From the NCBI RefSeq assembly GCF_014750685.1, contig NZ_JAAXGE010000022.1, positions 1 to 64,000 on the forward strand: a stretch of 64,000 bases of DNA, in the 5' to 3' direction. The notes beneath the pieces were generated by a model, which saw nothing but the letters and a program-made list of their open reading frames with translations, made no database searches and was not told the origin of the DNA. The stretch comes from Bacteroides sp. GM023. Lineage in GTDB: Bacteria; Bacteroidota; Bacteroidia; Bacteroidales; Bacteroidaceae. This document shows, one piece after another, positions 1 to 8,471 of this stretch (position 1 is its first letter; the number at the start of each line of letters is the position of its first letter). Position numbers and translations under genes: made by a program.

Positions 1-184
1 AATCAAAGCTAAGTTAAAAGGAAAGAGTCCGGTGCAATACCGAACTCTTTATAAAATAACTTAGTTATTAACTGTCCAACTTTTGGGGTGCAGTTCAATG
101 CTTCATGAGGGGTAAACGGTGGCAAGTATATGATTGGCATTACATAAGTCGTTGGTGCTCAATGGTGGATAAAACCACCACAAC
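1..184. other. Non-coding left edge, downstream of integrase
   Basis: No gene is seen here. It lies 3' of the integrase, inside or at the end of the mobile element that continues left of the window. Besides the hairpin at 22-50 there is a short inverted repeat TGGTGG/CCACCA (163-168 and 175-180) directly after the integrase stop, without a T run. No attachment site could be recognised with confidence. Confidence 0.5.
22..50 (-). terminator. Hairpin, probable terminator
   Basis: A 12-bp stem (22-33 with 39-50, one G-T wobble) around a 5-nt loop. On the minus strand it is followed by a short T-rich stretch, so it probably ends transcription coming from the integrase. Confidence 0.5.
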
Positions 185-1447
185 CTATAAATCCAAATTC
201 TCTATATGTAGCGTATTGGCAGCTTTCTCTTTTTGTTCGTTTACGATGTGCGTATAAATCTGCGTGGTTTTGACGTTAGTATGTCCCATCAAAGACTTGA
301 TGGTGTATATGTCAACGCCATTTTCCAGCAACAGCGAAGCGTAGCTATGGCGGCCACAATGGAAGGTGATGTGCTTCTTGATACCGGATGCTTCTATCCA
401 GACTTTCAACGGGCGAGAAATCCAAGAGGCATCAGTCAATCCTTCAAAAACAAGTGCTTCATCATCGTTTGGACGTATGCCGCATAGTTGAAGTGCCTGT
501 TGAATGACTGGCTTGTAATCGGGCCTTTTTGTCTTTTGCTGAATTACGACTGCTTGCCATGTGCCCTTGCTTGTTTGCTGAATTTGTTTCCATTTCAAAG
601 TTTGAATATCACTATGCCGCAATCCAGTGAGAATAGAGAACAAGAACGCACGTTTCAAAACATCATCCTTGCAAGGAGTATCAACCAACATCTGCACTTC
701 ATTCATAGTAAGCGCAACACGAGGTTTCTCAATGTTTGTTATTCCCTTTACTTTCGCGCTTATATCAATGGTCAGATATTCATCAATAAATGCCTGTTTC
801 AGTCCGGCTTTGAGTATGGAGAAATAAGTTGATGCCGTATTTTGTGAGATAGTACCTTTCTTATTCCCTCCCATTGGAGCACGGAGAAGGAACATCTTTA
901 TATCTTCAAGCAGTTTAACTGAAATCGCCTTGAATGGAATTGGTTGCCCTTGCGAATACATTTTCAATAATTCACCTACACGCCTCCAATTGACTATAAT
1001 CGAATCGGAACTGTTAGGATGACATGTGCTTATAATACTATTGAAATACTTGATAAAATCCTGTTCGCTCCGCTCATTCTGTGCAGCGATTTCGTTTTCC
1101 TTATCAGTGTAGAGGATGGCACTATCGTATTCATGCTGCCGTAACTTTCTCACATTGTCAGCATAGATACAAGCCTCTTGGTCTATCGTTGAACGGCATT
1201 GGATAATCCCATTCAAATCGCGCTTAGGCTTATAGTTGAATGTTCCATCCGGCAGGATGCGTGCAATGGACGATTTGTCCCAAACAGGCGTGGATATAGT
1301 TCGGTTAATGGATTCTACCACACGACTTGCACGGGTTGAACCTCGTTTGTACACTGGGTACGACTCTATAATCAGATACCACTCTTCTTTGTAGTTCGAC
1401 CTTCTGAGCTTGACGGTCACTTTGGTATTAGGTAATGCTTTCTTCAT
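185..1447 (-). CDS. Tyrosine recombinase / integrase
   Basis: Site-specific recombinase of the phage-integrase family (420 aa) that would integrate and excise a mobile element. An N-terminal SAM-like DNA-binding region (about 125-230) precedes the catalytic domain. The tyrosine-recombinase residues are visible: R277 in LTGLRHSD, a Lys near 305-307, H363-x-x-R366, H389 in LMGHTN and the nucleophile Y398. The length is typical of Bacteroides conjugative or mobilisable element integrases. Its start overlaps the stop of the upstream HTH gene by the ATGA type, so the two are translationally coupled. The rest of the element must lie left of position 1; which family of element is unknown. Confidence 0.92.
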   Translation of the reverse strand: MKKALPNTKVTVKLRRSNYKEEWYLIIESYPVYKRGSTRASRVVESINRTISTPVWDKSSIARILPDGTFNYKPKRDLNGIIQCRSTIDQEACIYADNVRKLRQHEYDSAILYTDKENEIAAQNERSEQDFIKYFNSIISTCHPNSSDSIIVNWRRVGELLKMYSQGQPIPFKAISVKLLEDIKMFLLRAPMGGNKKGTISQNTASTYFSILKAGLKQAFIDEYLTIDISAKVKGITNIEKPRVALTMNEVQMLVDTPCKDDVLKRAFLFSILTGLRHSDIQTLKWKQIQQTSKGTWQAVVIQQKTKRPDYKPVIQQALQLCGIRPNDDEALVFEGLTDASWISRPLKVWIEASGIKKHITFHCGRHSYASLLLENGVDIYTIKSLMGHTNVKTTQIYTHIVNEQKEKAANTLHIENLDL

Positions 1448-2007
1448 TCTACTTCTGATTTATATAGATTATCAATTTCTTGCTTGGGTACATACACATA
1501 GTTTCCTATTTGTCTTGAGGGAATAGAGTATTTTCTAATGTGCGCCCATACTGAACTATCATTAATATGATACTTCTCACAAATCTCTGTAATGGTATAG
1601 CAGTCCTCCGGCTCTAAGCTGTATGTTTTAGGAACAGGCTTTTCTTTCTCTGCGATACTTTCCGGTCTGTTTAGAAAAAGCCGTTCCATTTCAGAACGTT
1701 TGATACGTGTAAGCCTTGTACCCATATTGATAGTTGGAATACGTCCCAATTTAATCAAGCGATACAGAGTGCTACGTTCCACCCCAAACATAGCGACAGC
1801 TTCCTTTACAGAAATATACTCTCTGATGTCTGATACTTGTTGGCCAATGGCTTCTAACTTCGCATTTCTATTCTTTGCATCTTTTTTGCGTTTCCAAGCC
1901 ACTTTACCACATTTAGGGGAACAATAATGGCTGTCAAGTGTCTTTGCGACAAATACTTTGCCGCAGACCTTACATTTCCGTTTGATTTCAAATCCGATTG
2001 TTGGCAT
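1444..2007 (-). CDS. Excisionase-like protein with zinc finger and two HTH_17 motifs
   Basis: Predicted 187-aa DNA-binding protein. An N-terminal CxxC...CxxxC zinc-knuckle-like segment is followed by a basic stretch, then two MerR/excisionase-type helix-turn-helix units (about residues 62-110, starting ISVKEAVAMFGVERSTLYR, and 135-180, starting YTITEICEKY). The ATG at 2007 is chosen because the 18 residues upstream in frame look unlike protein and lie in the repeat-rich leader. It is coupled to the integrase by a 4-base overlap, which suggests a directionality factor or regulator of the integrase. The function is inferred from domain type and position. Confidence 0.8.
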   Translation of the reverse strand: MPTIGFEIKRKCKVCGKVFVAKTLDSHYCSPKCGKVAWKRKKDAKNRNAKLEAIGQQVSDIREYISVKEAVAMFGVERSTLYRLIKLGRIPTINMGTRLTRIKRSEMERLFLNRPESIAEKEKPVPKTYSLEPEDCYTITEICEKYHINDSSVWAHIRKYSIPSRQIGNYVYVPKQEIDNLYKSEVE

Positions 2008-2098
2008 GTTATCTACTTTTAAGTGTGTATTAGTATGTATAAGTATGATTAAGTACCACATTATCTACTTTTTTGTCTTGTCGCAAACATGTCGCAAA
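2008..2098. repeat. Direct repeats in integrase-operon leader
   Basis: Two exact copies of the 12-mer TTATCTACTTTT (2009-2020 and 2061-2072) flank a stretch of degenerate 10-bp AAGTATGATT-like units, followed by two exact copies of GTCGCAAA (2080-2087 and 2091-2098). Such clustered direct repeats just outside an integrase/excisionase pair are typical of recombinase or excisionase arm sites or of the element boundary. Which of these applies cannot be decided from one end of the element. Confidence 0.5.
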
Positions 2099-2151
2099 TA
2101 AGAGATAAAAAAGCCCATAGAAAACACATAGCAACCATGAACCCCATAAAT

Positions 2152-2189
2152 GCAAAAAGCGTGCAACTCATTGAGCTGCACGCTTTTGC
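2152..2189 (-). terminator. dnaK terminator
   Basis: A strong hairpin (GCAAAAAGCGTGCA arm with its complement, one wobble) lies about 30 bases after the dnaK stop. On the minus strand it is followed by a T-rich tail. Confidence 0.85.
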
Positions 2190-2220
2190 TTATTGTTTAT
2201 TATCTGTATCCTTATCGGAA

Positions 2221-4137
2221 TCATTTGACTTCCTCGAAGTCAGCATCCTGAACGTTATCCCCGTGCTTGCTATCGTCTTGCTGACCAGCACCACCATTCA
2301 TATCAGGACCAGCCTGTGCACCACTTTGAGCACCACCGCCTTGAGCATACATTTCAGCGCTTGCAGCCTGGAAAGCAGTATTGATTTCTGCCATAGCAGT
2401 ATCGATAGCAGCTAAATCCTGAGCTTTGTGAGCTTCTTTCAGTTTCTCCAAAGCAGCTTCAATCGGAGCCTTCTTGTCAGCAGGCAACTTATCACCTAAT
2501 TCCTTCAACTGATTTTCAGTAGAGAAGATTACGCTATCAGCCTGGTTTAGCTTATCAATCTTTTCACGCTCTTTCTTGTCTGCTTCAGCATTAGCTTCAG
2601 CTTCGGCTTTCATCTTTTCGATTTCTTCCTTGCTCAAACCGCTGGATGCTTCGATACGGATAGCCTGTTCCTTACCGGTAGCCTTATCCTTGGCAGATAC
2701 TTTTAAGATACCATTAGCGTCGATATCGAATGTAACCTCAATCTGAGGAACACCACGACGAGCCGGAGCAATACCTGACAAGTTGAACTGACCGATTGAT
2801 TTATTCTGAGCAGCCATCGGACGTTCTCCCTGCAATACATGGATAGTAACCTCACTCTGATTATCGGCAGCAGTAGAGAATGTTTCACTCTTACGAGCCG
2901 GAATTGTAGTGTTAGCGTCGATCAACTTAGTCATTACACCACCCAGTGTTTCGATACCCATTGACAACGGAGTTACATCCAACAATACCACACCCTTGAT
3001 TTCGTCTGTCAAAACAGCACCTTGTACAGCAGCACCAATAGCTACCACTTCATCCGGGTTCACACCTTTGGAAGGAGCTTTACCGAAGAAATCTTCTACC
3101 AACTTCTGTACAGCCGGAATACGTGAAGAACCACCTACAAGGATTACTTCGTCAATGTCAGCGTTGCTCAAACCAGCGTCTTTCATTGCCTTCTTACATG
3201 GTTCAAGACAAGCCTGAATCAATTCGTGAGCCAAAGATTCGAATTTAGCACGAGTCAAAGTCTTCACCAAGTGCTTAGGCACACCACCTACCGGCATGAT
3301 ATATGGCAAGTTGATTTCTGTACTTGCCGAAGAAGAAAGTTCAATCTTAGCTTTTTCAGCAGCTTCTTTCAAACGTTGCAAAGCCATCGGGTCCTGTGTC
3401 AAGTCAGCACCTTCGTCATTCTTGAATTCCTGTACCAGCCAGTTGATGATTACCTGGTCGAAGTCGTCACCACCAAGGTGAGTATCACCATTTGTAGAAA
3501 GTACTTCAAATACACCACCACCAAATTCGAGGATAGAGATATCGAATGTACCGCCACCAAGGTCGAATACAGCAATCTTCATATCTTTGTGAGCCTTGTC
3601 CAGACCATATGCAAGAGCAGCGGCTGTCGGTTCGTTTACAATACGTTTTACTTCCAGACCTGCAATCTGTCCAGCTTCTTTTGTAGCCTGGCGTTGAGAG
3701 TCAGAGAAATAGGCAGGAACTGTGATGACTGCTTCTGTTACTTCCTGTCCCAAATAATCTTCAGCAGTTTTCTTCATCTTCTGAAGAATCATTGCAGAGA
3801 TTTCCTGTGGAGTGTACAGACGTCCGTCGATGTCAACACGCGGAGTGTTGTTTTCACCTTTCACTACTTTATAAGGTACGCGTGTAACTTCTTTCTGTAC
3901 CTGATCCCAATTTTCACCCATGAAACGTTTGATAGAGAAAATCGTACGGGTCGGGTTAGTAATAGCCTGACGTTTAGCAGGATCACCTACTTTACGTTCA
4001 CCACCATCTACGAAAGCGACTACTGAAGGAGTCGTACGCTTACCTTCGCTGTTTGTAATTACTACCGGTTCGTTACCTTCAAATACGGCAACACAAGAGT
4101 TTGTTGTTCCTAAGTCAATACCAATAATTTTTCCCAT
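2221..4137 (-). CDS. dnaK: Molecular chaperone DnaK (Hsp70)
   Basis: Cytoplasmic ATP-dependent Hsp70 chaperone that binds exposed hydrophobic segments together with DnaJ and GrpE. The 638-aa length is normal. The N-terminal ATPase domain (1 to about 385) starts MGKIIGIDLGTTNSCVAVFE and has the phosphate motif DLGGGTFD and the adenosine motif GGSSRIPAVQ. The substrate-binding domain and helical lid follow. A Gly/Gln-rich linker leads to the C-terminal tail ending DADFEEVK, the conserved co-chaperone-docking type end. It is transcribed alone: grpE and dnaJ are not adjacent. This is the housekeeping copy; a divergent Hsp70 homologue lies at 16124-18634. Confidence 0.98.
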   Translation of the reverse strand: MGKIIGIDLGTTNSCVAVFEGNEPVVITNSEGKRTTPSVVAFVDGGERKVGDPAKRQAITNPTRTIFSIKRFMGENWDQVQKEVTRVPYKVVKGENNTPRVDIDGRLYTPQEISAMILQKMKKTAEDYLGQEVTEAVITVPAYFSDSQRQATKEAGQIAGLEVKRIVNEPTAAALAYGLDKAHKDMKIAVFDLGGGTFDISILEFGGGVFEVLSTNGDTHLGGDDFDQVIINWLVQEFKNDEGADLTQDPMALQRLKEAAEKAKIELSSSASTEINLPYIMPVGGVPKHLVKTLTRAKFESLAHELIQACLEPCKKAMKDAGLSNADIDEVILVGGSSRIPAVQKLVEDFFGKAPSKGVNPDEVVAIGAAVQGAVLTDEIKGVVLLDVTPLSMGIETLGGVMTKLIDANTTIPARKSETFSTAADNQSEVTIHVLQGERPMAAQNKSIGQFNLSGIAPARRGVPQIEVTFDIDANGILKVSAKDKATGKEQAIRIEASSGLSKEEIEKMKAEAEANAEADKKEREKIDKLNQADSVIFSTENQLKELGDKLPADKKAPIEAALEKLKEAHKAQDLAAIDTAMAEINTAFQAASAEMYAQGGGAQSGAQAGPDMNGGAGQQDDSKHGDNVQDADFEEVK

Positions 4138-4240
4138 GATCGTTATTTTTTTATTTATTATTATTCAATGATTTCTTTTTGTCCGGTTGTTTCTCCGCTC
4201 CTTCTGCAGAGCTTCGTCCCGAACGGACGTTTATTAAAAA

Positions 4241-4256
4241 GCAAACCGTGTGCCAA
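4241..4256 (-). promoter_or_regulatory. Sigma-54-like -24/-12 element upstream of dnaK
   Basis: On the minus strand the sequence TTGGCAC-ACGG-TTTGC matches the sigma-54 consensus, with GG and GC separated by exactly 10 bases. It lies about 105 bases before the dnaK ATG. No clear TAnnTTTG box was seen in the 326-base dnaK leader (4138-4463), which otherwise shows no gene. A single match of this length can occur by chance. Confidence 0.4.
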
Positions 4257-4404
4257 AAGGAAATTATACGAATGCATGACATAATATCTGCCAAAAAGAC
4301 AGTTTTAATAAATAAACACTGCTGACATAGTCATACCCGGACTCAATCAGCAACTGCTTCATAAAACAAATGCAAGCGACTTCGGTTCAATACAGGAAAA
4401 AAAA

Positions 4405-4437
4405 TATGCCTGTGTCGTCATGTTCGACACAGGCATA
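4405..4437 (-). terminator. Terminator of META-domain lipoprotein gene
   Basis: A perfect 13-bp stem (4405-4417 with 4425-4437) is followed on the minus strand by a run of eight T. It ends the 4464-5252 transcript before the dnaK leader. Confidence 0.9.
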
Positions 4438-4463
4438 CCTTAATATATACTATTCTTGTTTTA

Positions 4464-5252
4464 TTACTTTTCCAAAACAAGCACCAATGCATTGTTAGCA
4501 TCATACAAACCGATACCACCACCAGACAGCACATCAAATGATTTCACTTCGTTCAATGCTTTCAGAATCTTGCCTTCTGTCTCCATATCCGGACAAGCCA
4601 TCATTGTGCTTGCTACACCTGGGAAAGAGATTGATTTAACGTTACTTCTACTGGTTTCAAAGCCACCGTTTATCAAGTTACATCCGGCATTGCCATGAAT
4701 AGACTTTTTCTTCACATCAAAAGCAATGAATGGTTTCTTTTCCATACCGGAAGGAATTGCCTCGCCATTCACTTCCTTCACTTGCCATTCTCCATTCAAT
4801 ACCGACAGTTTCACATCAGCCTCCTTTTTTTCCAATGCCATAACCGGGCGATTAGACGCATTGCAAAGATACAGTTTGTCTTTACCGGCTTTTTTATATC
4901 CTTTCACTTGTGCAAGGGCACTCAGTACATTTCTCTCTGTAGTCATGTCCGGACACATCATCTTAGTACCGGCCATAGCGCCGAGTTCAAGGCTTCCTGG
5001 TTTCGCGTTTACATCGAAACTACCCATCATACGGTTACATCCGCTACTACCGGATACACGACCCGTTGCGGTATCAAAAGTAATAAAAGGAAGGTTTCTG
5101 CTTTCGCCCGGAGTTATTTTCGAGCCATTGACTTCTATAATATTCCACTCACCGTTGATAGATGACAAAGGGATTGCCTTCTCAACCGAACGGCACGAAG
5201 ACATTGCAAGTGCTGCACCAGCAATGCAAATTGAAACTAATACTTTTTTCAT
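4464..5252 (-). CDS. META-domain lipoprotein (two HslJ-like repeats)
   Basis: 262-aa predicted lipoprotein. The signal peptide ends in a lipobox-like AMSSC, giving a lipidated Cys20. Two META/HslJ-type domains follow (about 32-145 and 150-262), each with the pattern xNGEW/xVNG...PFI.FD...GxxGCNxMxG.F and a later PDMxTExxxLxAL. HslJ-family proteins sit in the cell envelope and are linked to stress or antibiotic tolerance in enterobacteria; the role here is not known. It is monocistronic, with a -7 box on the minus strand at 5283-5290. The duplicated domain is the main distinction from single-domain HslJ. Confidence 0.85.
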   Translation of the reverse strand: MKKVLVSICIAGAALAMSSCRSVEKAIPLSSINGEWNIIEVNGSKITPGESRNLPFITFDTATGRVSGSSGCNRMMGSFDVNAKPGSLELGAMAGTKMMCPDMTTERNVLSALAQVKGYKKAGKDKLYLCNASNRPVMALEKKEADVKLSVLNGEWQVKEVNGEAIPSGMEKKPFIAFDVKKKSIHGNAGCNLINGGFETSRSNVKSISFPGVASTMMACPDMETEGKILKALNEVKSFDVLSGGGIGLYDANNALVLVLEK

Positions 5253-5282
5253 ATTGTTATAACGTTTAAGTTAAATTGGGGG

Positions 5283-5290
5283 CAAAGATA
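5283..5290 (-). promoter_or_regulatory. -7 box (TATCTTTG) for META lipoprotein gene
   Basis: A Bacteroides-type -7 box about 30 bases upstream of the start codon. It is divergent from the box at 5334-5341. Confidence 0.6.
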
Positions 5291-5333
5291 CCAAAAAGAT
5301 TGGGAAATAATATCCAATGCCATATAAAATATA

Positions 5334-5341
5334 TACATTTG
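5334..5341 (+). promoter_or_regulatory. -7 box (TACATTTG) for secreted protein gene
   Basis: A match to TAnnTTTG 56 bases before the ATG at 5397. Together with 5283-5290 it makes a compact divergent promoter region. Confidence 0.6.
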
Positions 5342-5396
5342 CCATTGAATGTACAACAAATGAACGATTTACATAGTTCACAAAAAGTAAATAAAT

Positions 5397-6680
5397 ATGA
5401 GAATTATCGCTCTCTCTCTGATTTTATTCTGTTGTGGTACGTATCCTGTCGCGGCCCAAAATGATTACATTGTCACCACTCCTTCCACCCAGGAAATTCC
5501 CGTAAGTGAAGAAGAACAATTCATCAAAAGCAACTTCCCGTTGCAACCTTTGTGCAAATGGACGTCCGGAATGAAATTTATGTTCGCTCCTTCTGCACGG
5601 GATATGTTCCTGCCTACACTTTCTAACTATGACACCGACAAGGGAGTAGATAATAGTTTGCTGAAACATAAAATACTCACTTTCACCGGAACTGAAGAAA
5701 AAGCCCAAAACATATCAAACAGCACCAACTATTCCACCCGTTTCATTTTCGAATGTGAAGGAGAAAAGTATTACTATGACATAAAGAATATGCGACTGGA
5801 TGAAATTTGCGAAAAAGCTCCCCGCGCATGCGTCAACGGATTAGTCTATTTAAAAGATGTAGATACGGCAAAGAACCTGTTGATAGGAAAAACAATCTAT
5901 ATACAATCCGAAAGTGTGCGTGTAGACGATGCTAATAATTATTCCGGTTATCGGGATGTAGCTATTCCTGTCAATACGGAAGCTACAATAACCGCTGTCG
6001 GAGTCGGCAATCAGACATACCCTGCGAAAATCATCTTTAAAGATGCGCAGGGGCATTCTTATTACCTCGAAGTCGCACTCTCACGAACTAATTCAGGCAT
6101 GTACTTGAATGATTTTCAGGGTGAAAAGAGAATGAAATACTTTTCGAATGTAATCAGCTTTACGAATAAAAGTTCTGATAATATTGAGGGACTGAAAAAC
6201 AAATACTTGGGACGAACCGTTTACCCTAAAAAGGTATTGCCTGCCAAAAGGGTTGTTTCTCTTGAAGGTAAGCAGACGGAATCACGTGTTCACTTGCCCC
6301 GATATACAGTTCTGAATATCAAAGACATTAATTTAGCTTCTTCAAGCAGTCTGGGTGTTCTGTCATTGGAAGACAAAGCCGGAGTCCTTTATGAACTGGA
6401 AGCCGACTTAAAATATGATGTTATTGTCAGAAATGAGAATTATATCGAAGACCTTTTCGGATTTGAAGATATACAGAAGAAATATCCGGGCATCACTGAA
6501 AAGCGTTGGCAGATCATCTCCCGTGGTGACCTGGAAGCAGGTATGAGTACTGACGAATGCCGTTTGTCCGTTGGTGATCCGGTAGAAATCGAGTTGAAAA
6601 AAGATAATCGTTTTGAAACGTGGTTCTACAATGGCAAAACGTTGGAATTTGAAAACGGTACCTTACGACGATACAAATAA
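5397..6680 (+). CDS. Secreted protein of unknown function with BamE/SmpA-like C-terminus
   Basis: 427-aa protein with a clear Sec signal peptide (about 1-21, ending VAAQ), so periplasmic or exported. The middle contains two or three beta-rich segments that resemble each other (around KNLLIGKTIYIQ and NKYLGRTVYPKK), perhaps repeated small beta domains. The last ~60 residues carry IISRGDLEAGMSTDECRLSVGDP...WFYNGKTLEF, the pattern of the BamE/SmpA/OmlA fold (G-M-[ST]..E....G.P then W.Y). The family is not recognised; no enzyme motif is seen. It is monocistronic. Confidence 0.8.
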   Translation: MRIIALSLILFCCGTYPVAAQNDYIVTTPSTQEIPVSEEEQFIKSNFPLQPLCKWTSGMKFMFAPSARDMFLPTLSNYDTDKGVDNSLLKHKILTFTGTEEKAQNISNSTNYSTRFIFECEGEKYYYDIKNMRLDEICEKAPRACVNGLVYLKDVDTAKNLLIGKTIYIQSESVRVDDANNYSGYRDVAIPVNTEATITAVGVGNQTYPAKIIFKDAQGHSYYLEVALSRTNSGMYLNDFQGEKRMKYFSNVISFTNKSSDNIEGLKNKYLGRTVYPKKVLPAKRVVSLEGKQTESRVHLPRYTVLNIKDINLASSSSLGVLSLEDKAGVLYELEADLKYDVIVRNENYIEDLFGFEDIQKKYPGITEKRWQIISRGDLEAGMSTDECRLSVGDPVEIELKKDNRFETWFYNGKTLEFENGTLRRYK

Positions 6681-6719
6681 AAAGGAGTATCGACGAATGA
6701 TTATCTGAAAATAATCACG

Positions 6720-6727
6720 TATATTTG
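6720..6727 (+). promoter_or_regulatory. -7 box (TATATTTG) for carboxynorspermidine synthase-like operon
   Basis: Bacteroides-type -7 box 50 bases upstream of the ATG at 6778. Confidence 0.55.
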
Positions 6728-6777
6728 CTCCATAAACAATTCTAATATTCTTAATTTTTAATTCGCAATTTAAAGAA

Positions 6778-7971
6778 ATGGGTAGAGTTCTTATTATTGG
6801 TGCAGGCGGTGTTGGCACTGTCGTTGCGCACAAAGTGGCACAAAATGCCGACGTATTTACAGATATTATGATTGCCAGCCGTACGAAAGAGAAATGCGAC
6901 AAAATCGTCGAGGCAATAGGTAATCCCAATATAAAGACAGCTAAAGTCGACGCAGACAATGTGGAAGAACTGGTAGCCTTATTCAACGATTTCAAACCGG
7001 AAATGGTGATTAATGTTGCTCTTCCCTATCAGGACTTGACAATCATGGAAGCTTGCCTGAAAGCCGGAGTGAACTATCTGGACACTGCCAATTATGAGCC
7101 GAAGGACGAAGCTCATTTTGAATATAGCTGGCAGTGGGCTTATCATGACCGCTTCAAAGAAGCCGGCTTAACAGCTATCCTCGGTTGCGGGTTCGACCCG
7201 GGAGTCAGTGGTATCTATACCACTTATGCGGCTAAACATTATTTTGACGAAATTCAATACCTGGATATTGTAGACTGTAATGCCGGAAATCATCATAAGG
7301 CATTTGCCACTAACTTCAACCCGGAAATCAACATCCGCGAAATTACGCAGAACGGACGTTATTATGAGAACGGCAAGTGGGTAACTACCGGTCCGTTGGA
7401 AATTCATAAAGACCTGACTTATCCGAATATCGGTCCTCGTGACTCCTATCTTCTTTATCACGAAGAACTGGAATCATTGGTGAAACATTTCCCGACTATC
7501 AAACGTGCCCGCTTCTGGATGACTTTCGGACAGGAATACTTAACTCACTTACGTGTCATTCAGAATATCGGTATGGCTCGTATCGATGAAGTTGATTATA
7601 ACGGAGTGAAAATTGTCCCTCTGCAATTCTTGAAAGCTGTATTGCCTAATCCGCAGGATTTGGGCGAGAACTACGAAGGCGAAACCTCCATCGGTTGCCG
7701 TATCCGTGGTCTGAAAGACGGAAAAGAACGCACCTACTATGTTTACAATAATTGCAGCCATCAGGAAGCATATAAAGAAACGGGTATGCAGGGAGTAAGC
7801 TACACCACCGGAGTTCCGGCCATGATCGGAGCTATGATGTTCTTCAAAGGAGAATGGAAACGTCCGGGTGTAAACAATGTAGAAGAATTCAATCCGGATC
7901 CGTTTATGGAGCAATTGAACAAACAGGGTTTGCCCTGGCATGAAGTAATCGACCAGGATTTGGAATTGTAA
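6778..7971 (+). CDS. Saccharopine dehydrogenase family protein, probable carboxynorspermidine synthase
   Basis: 397-aa NAD(P)-dependent reductase. An N-terminal Rossmann motif GAGGVGTVV (7-15) is followed by the saccharopine-dehydrogenase-like catalytic domain with GCGFDPGVSGIYTTYAAKHY. Homologues of this length in Bacteroidetes and Vibrio (CANSDH) reductively condense aspartate semialdehyde with a diamine in the alternative spermidine route. The assignment over lysine-pathway saccharopine dehydrogenase rests on size and lineage. It heads a three-gene array with bcp and recA (21- and 23-base gaps), probably one operon. Confidence 0.85.
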   Translation: MGRVLIIGAGGVGTVVAHKVAQNADVFTDIMIASRTKEKCDKIVEAIGNPNIKTAKVDADNVEELVALFNDFKPEMVINVALPYQDLTIMEACLKAGVNYLDTANYEPKDEAHFEYSWQWAYHDRFKEAGLTAILGCGFDPGVSGIYTTYAAKHYFDEIQYLDIVDCNAGNHHKAFATNFNPEINIREITQNGRYYENGKWVTTGPLEIHKDLTYPNIGPRDSYLLYHEELESLVKHFPTIKRARFWMTFGQEYLTHLRVIQNIGMARIDEVDYNGVKIVPLQFLKAVLPNPQDLGENYEGETSIGCRIRGLKDGKERTYYVYNNCSHQEAYKETGMQGVSYTTGVPAMIGAMMFFKGEWKRPGVNNVEEFNPDPFMEQLNKQGLPWHEVIDQDLEL

Positions 7972-7992
7972 GACATTCACTAAAAGAAAGTT

Positions 7993-8448
7993 ATGATTAA
8001 CGTTGGAGATAAAGCACCGGAAGTATTAGGCATCAATGAAAAAGGTGAAGAAATACGGTTGAGTGCTTACAAAGGAAAAAAGATTGTGTTGTATTTCTAT
8101 CCGAAAGACAGCACATCGGGTTGTACAGCGCAAGCGTGCAATCTGCGCGACAATTATTCCGACCTGCGTAAAGCCGGCTATGAAGTAATCGGTGTCAGTG
8201 TAGACAATGAAAAGTCGCATCAGAAATTTATCGAGAAGAACAATCTTCCTTTTACACTGATTGCCGATACAGACAAAAAGTTGGTAGAGGAGTTTGGCGT
8301 GTGGGGAGAAAAGAAACTGTATGGTCGTGCATATATGGGTACTTTCCGCACTACTTTCCTGATTAACGAAGAAGGAATCGTAGAACGGATCATCACTCCG
8401 AAAGAAGTGAAGACCAAAGAACATGCCTCACAAATTTTAAATCAATAA
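7993..8448 (+). CDS. bcp: Thioredoxin-dependent thiol peroxidase (Bcp/PrxQ)
   Basis: Atypical 2-Cys peroxiredoxin (151 aa) that reduces hydrogen and alkyl peroxides in the cytoplasm with thioredoxin as reductant. The active-site block FYPKDSTSGCTAQAC places the peroxidatic Cys at C44 and the resolving Cys at C49, the PrxQ arrangement. A conserved Arg (GTFRTTFLI) completes the site. The start is 21 bases after the upstream stop, which supports one transcript with the dehydrogenase-like gene and recA. Confidence 0.95.
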   Translation: MINVGDKAPEVLGINEKGEEIRLSAYKGKKIVLYFYPKDSTSGCTAQACNLRDNYSDLRKAGYEVIGVSVDNEKSHQKFIEKNNLPFTLIADTDKKLVEEFGVWGEKKLYGRAYMGTFRTTFLINEEGIVERIITPKEVKTKEHASQILNQ

Positions 8449-8471
8449 ATCCATTAATTATAGAATAAGGT

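Noticed and set aside
1700..1927. Plus-strand ORF inside the excisionase-like gene
   Set aside because: Shadow frame without start context; the minus-strand gene has clear HTH units.
3226..4026. Long plus-strand ORF (266 codons) opposite dnaK
   Set aside because: It is the antisense shadow of the highly conserved dnaK, with Cys/Phe/Ser-rich composition and no start context.
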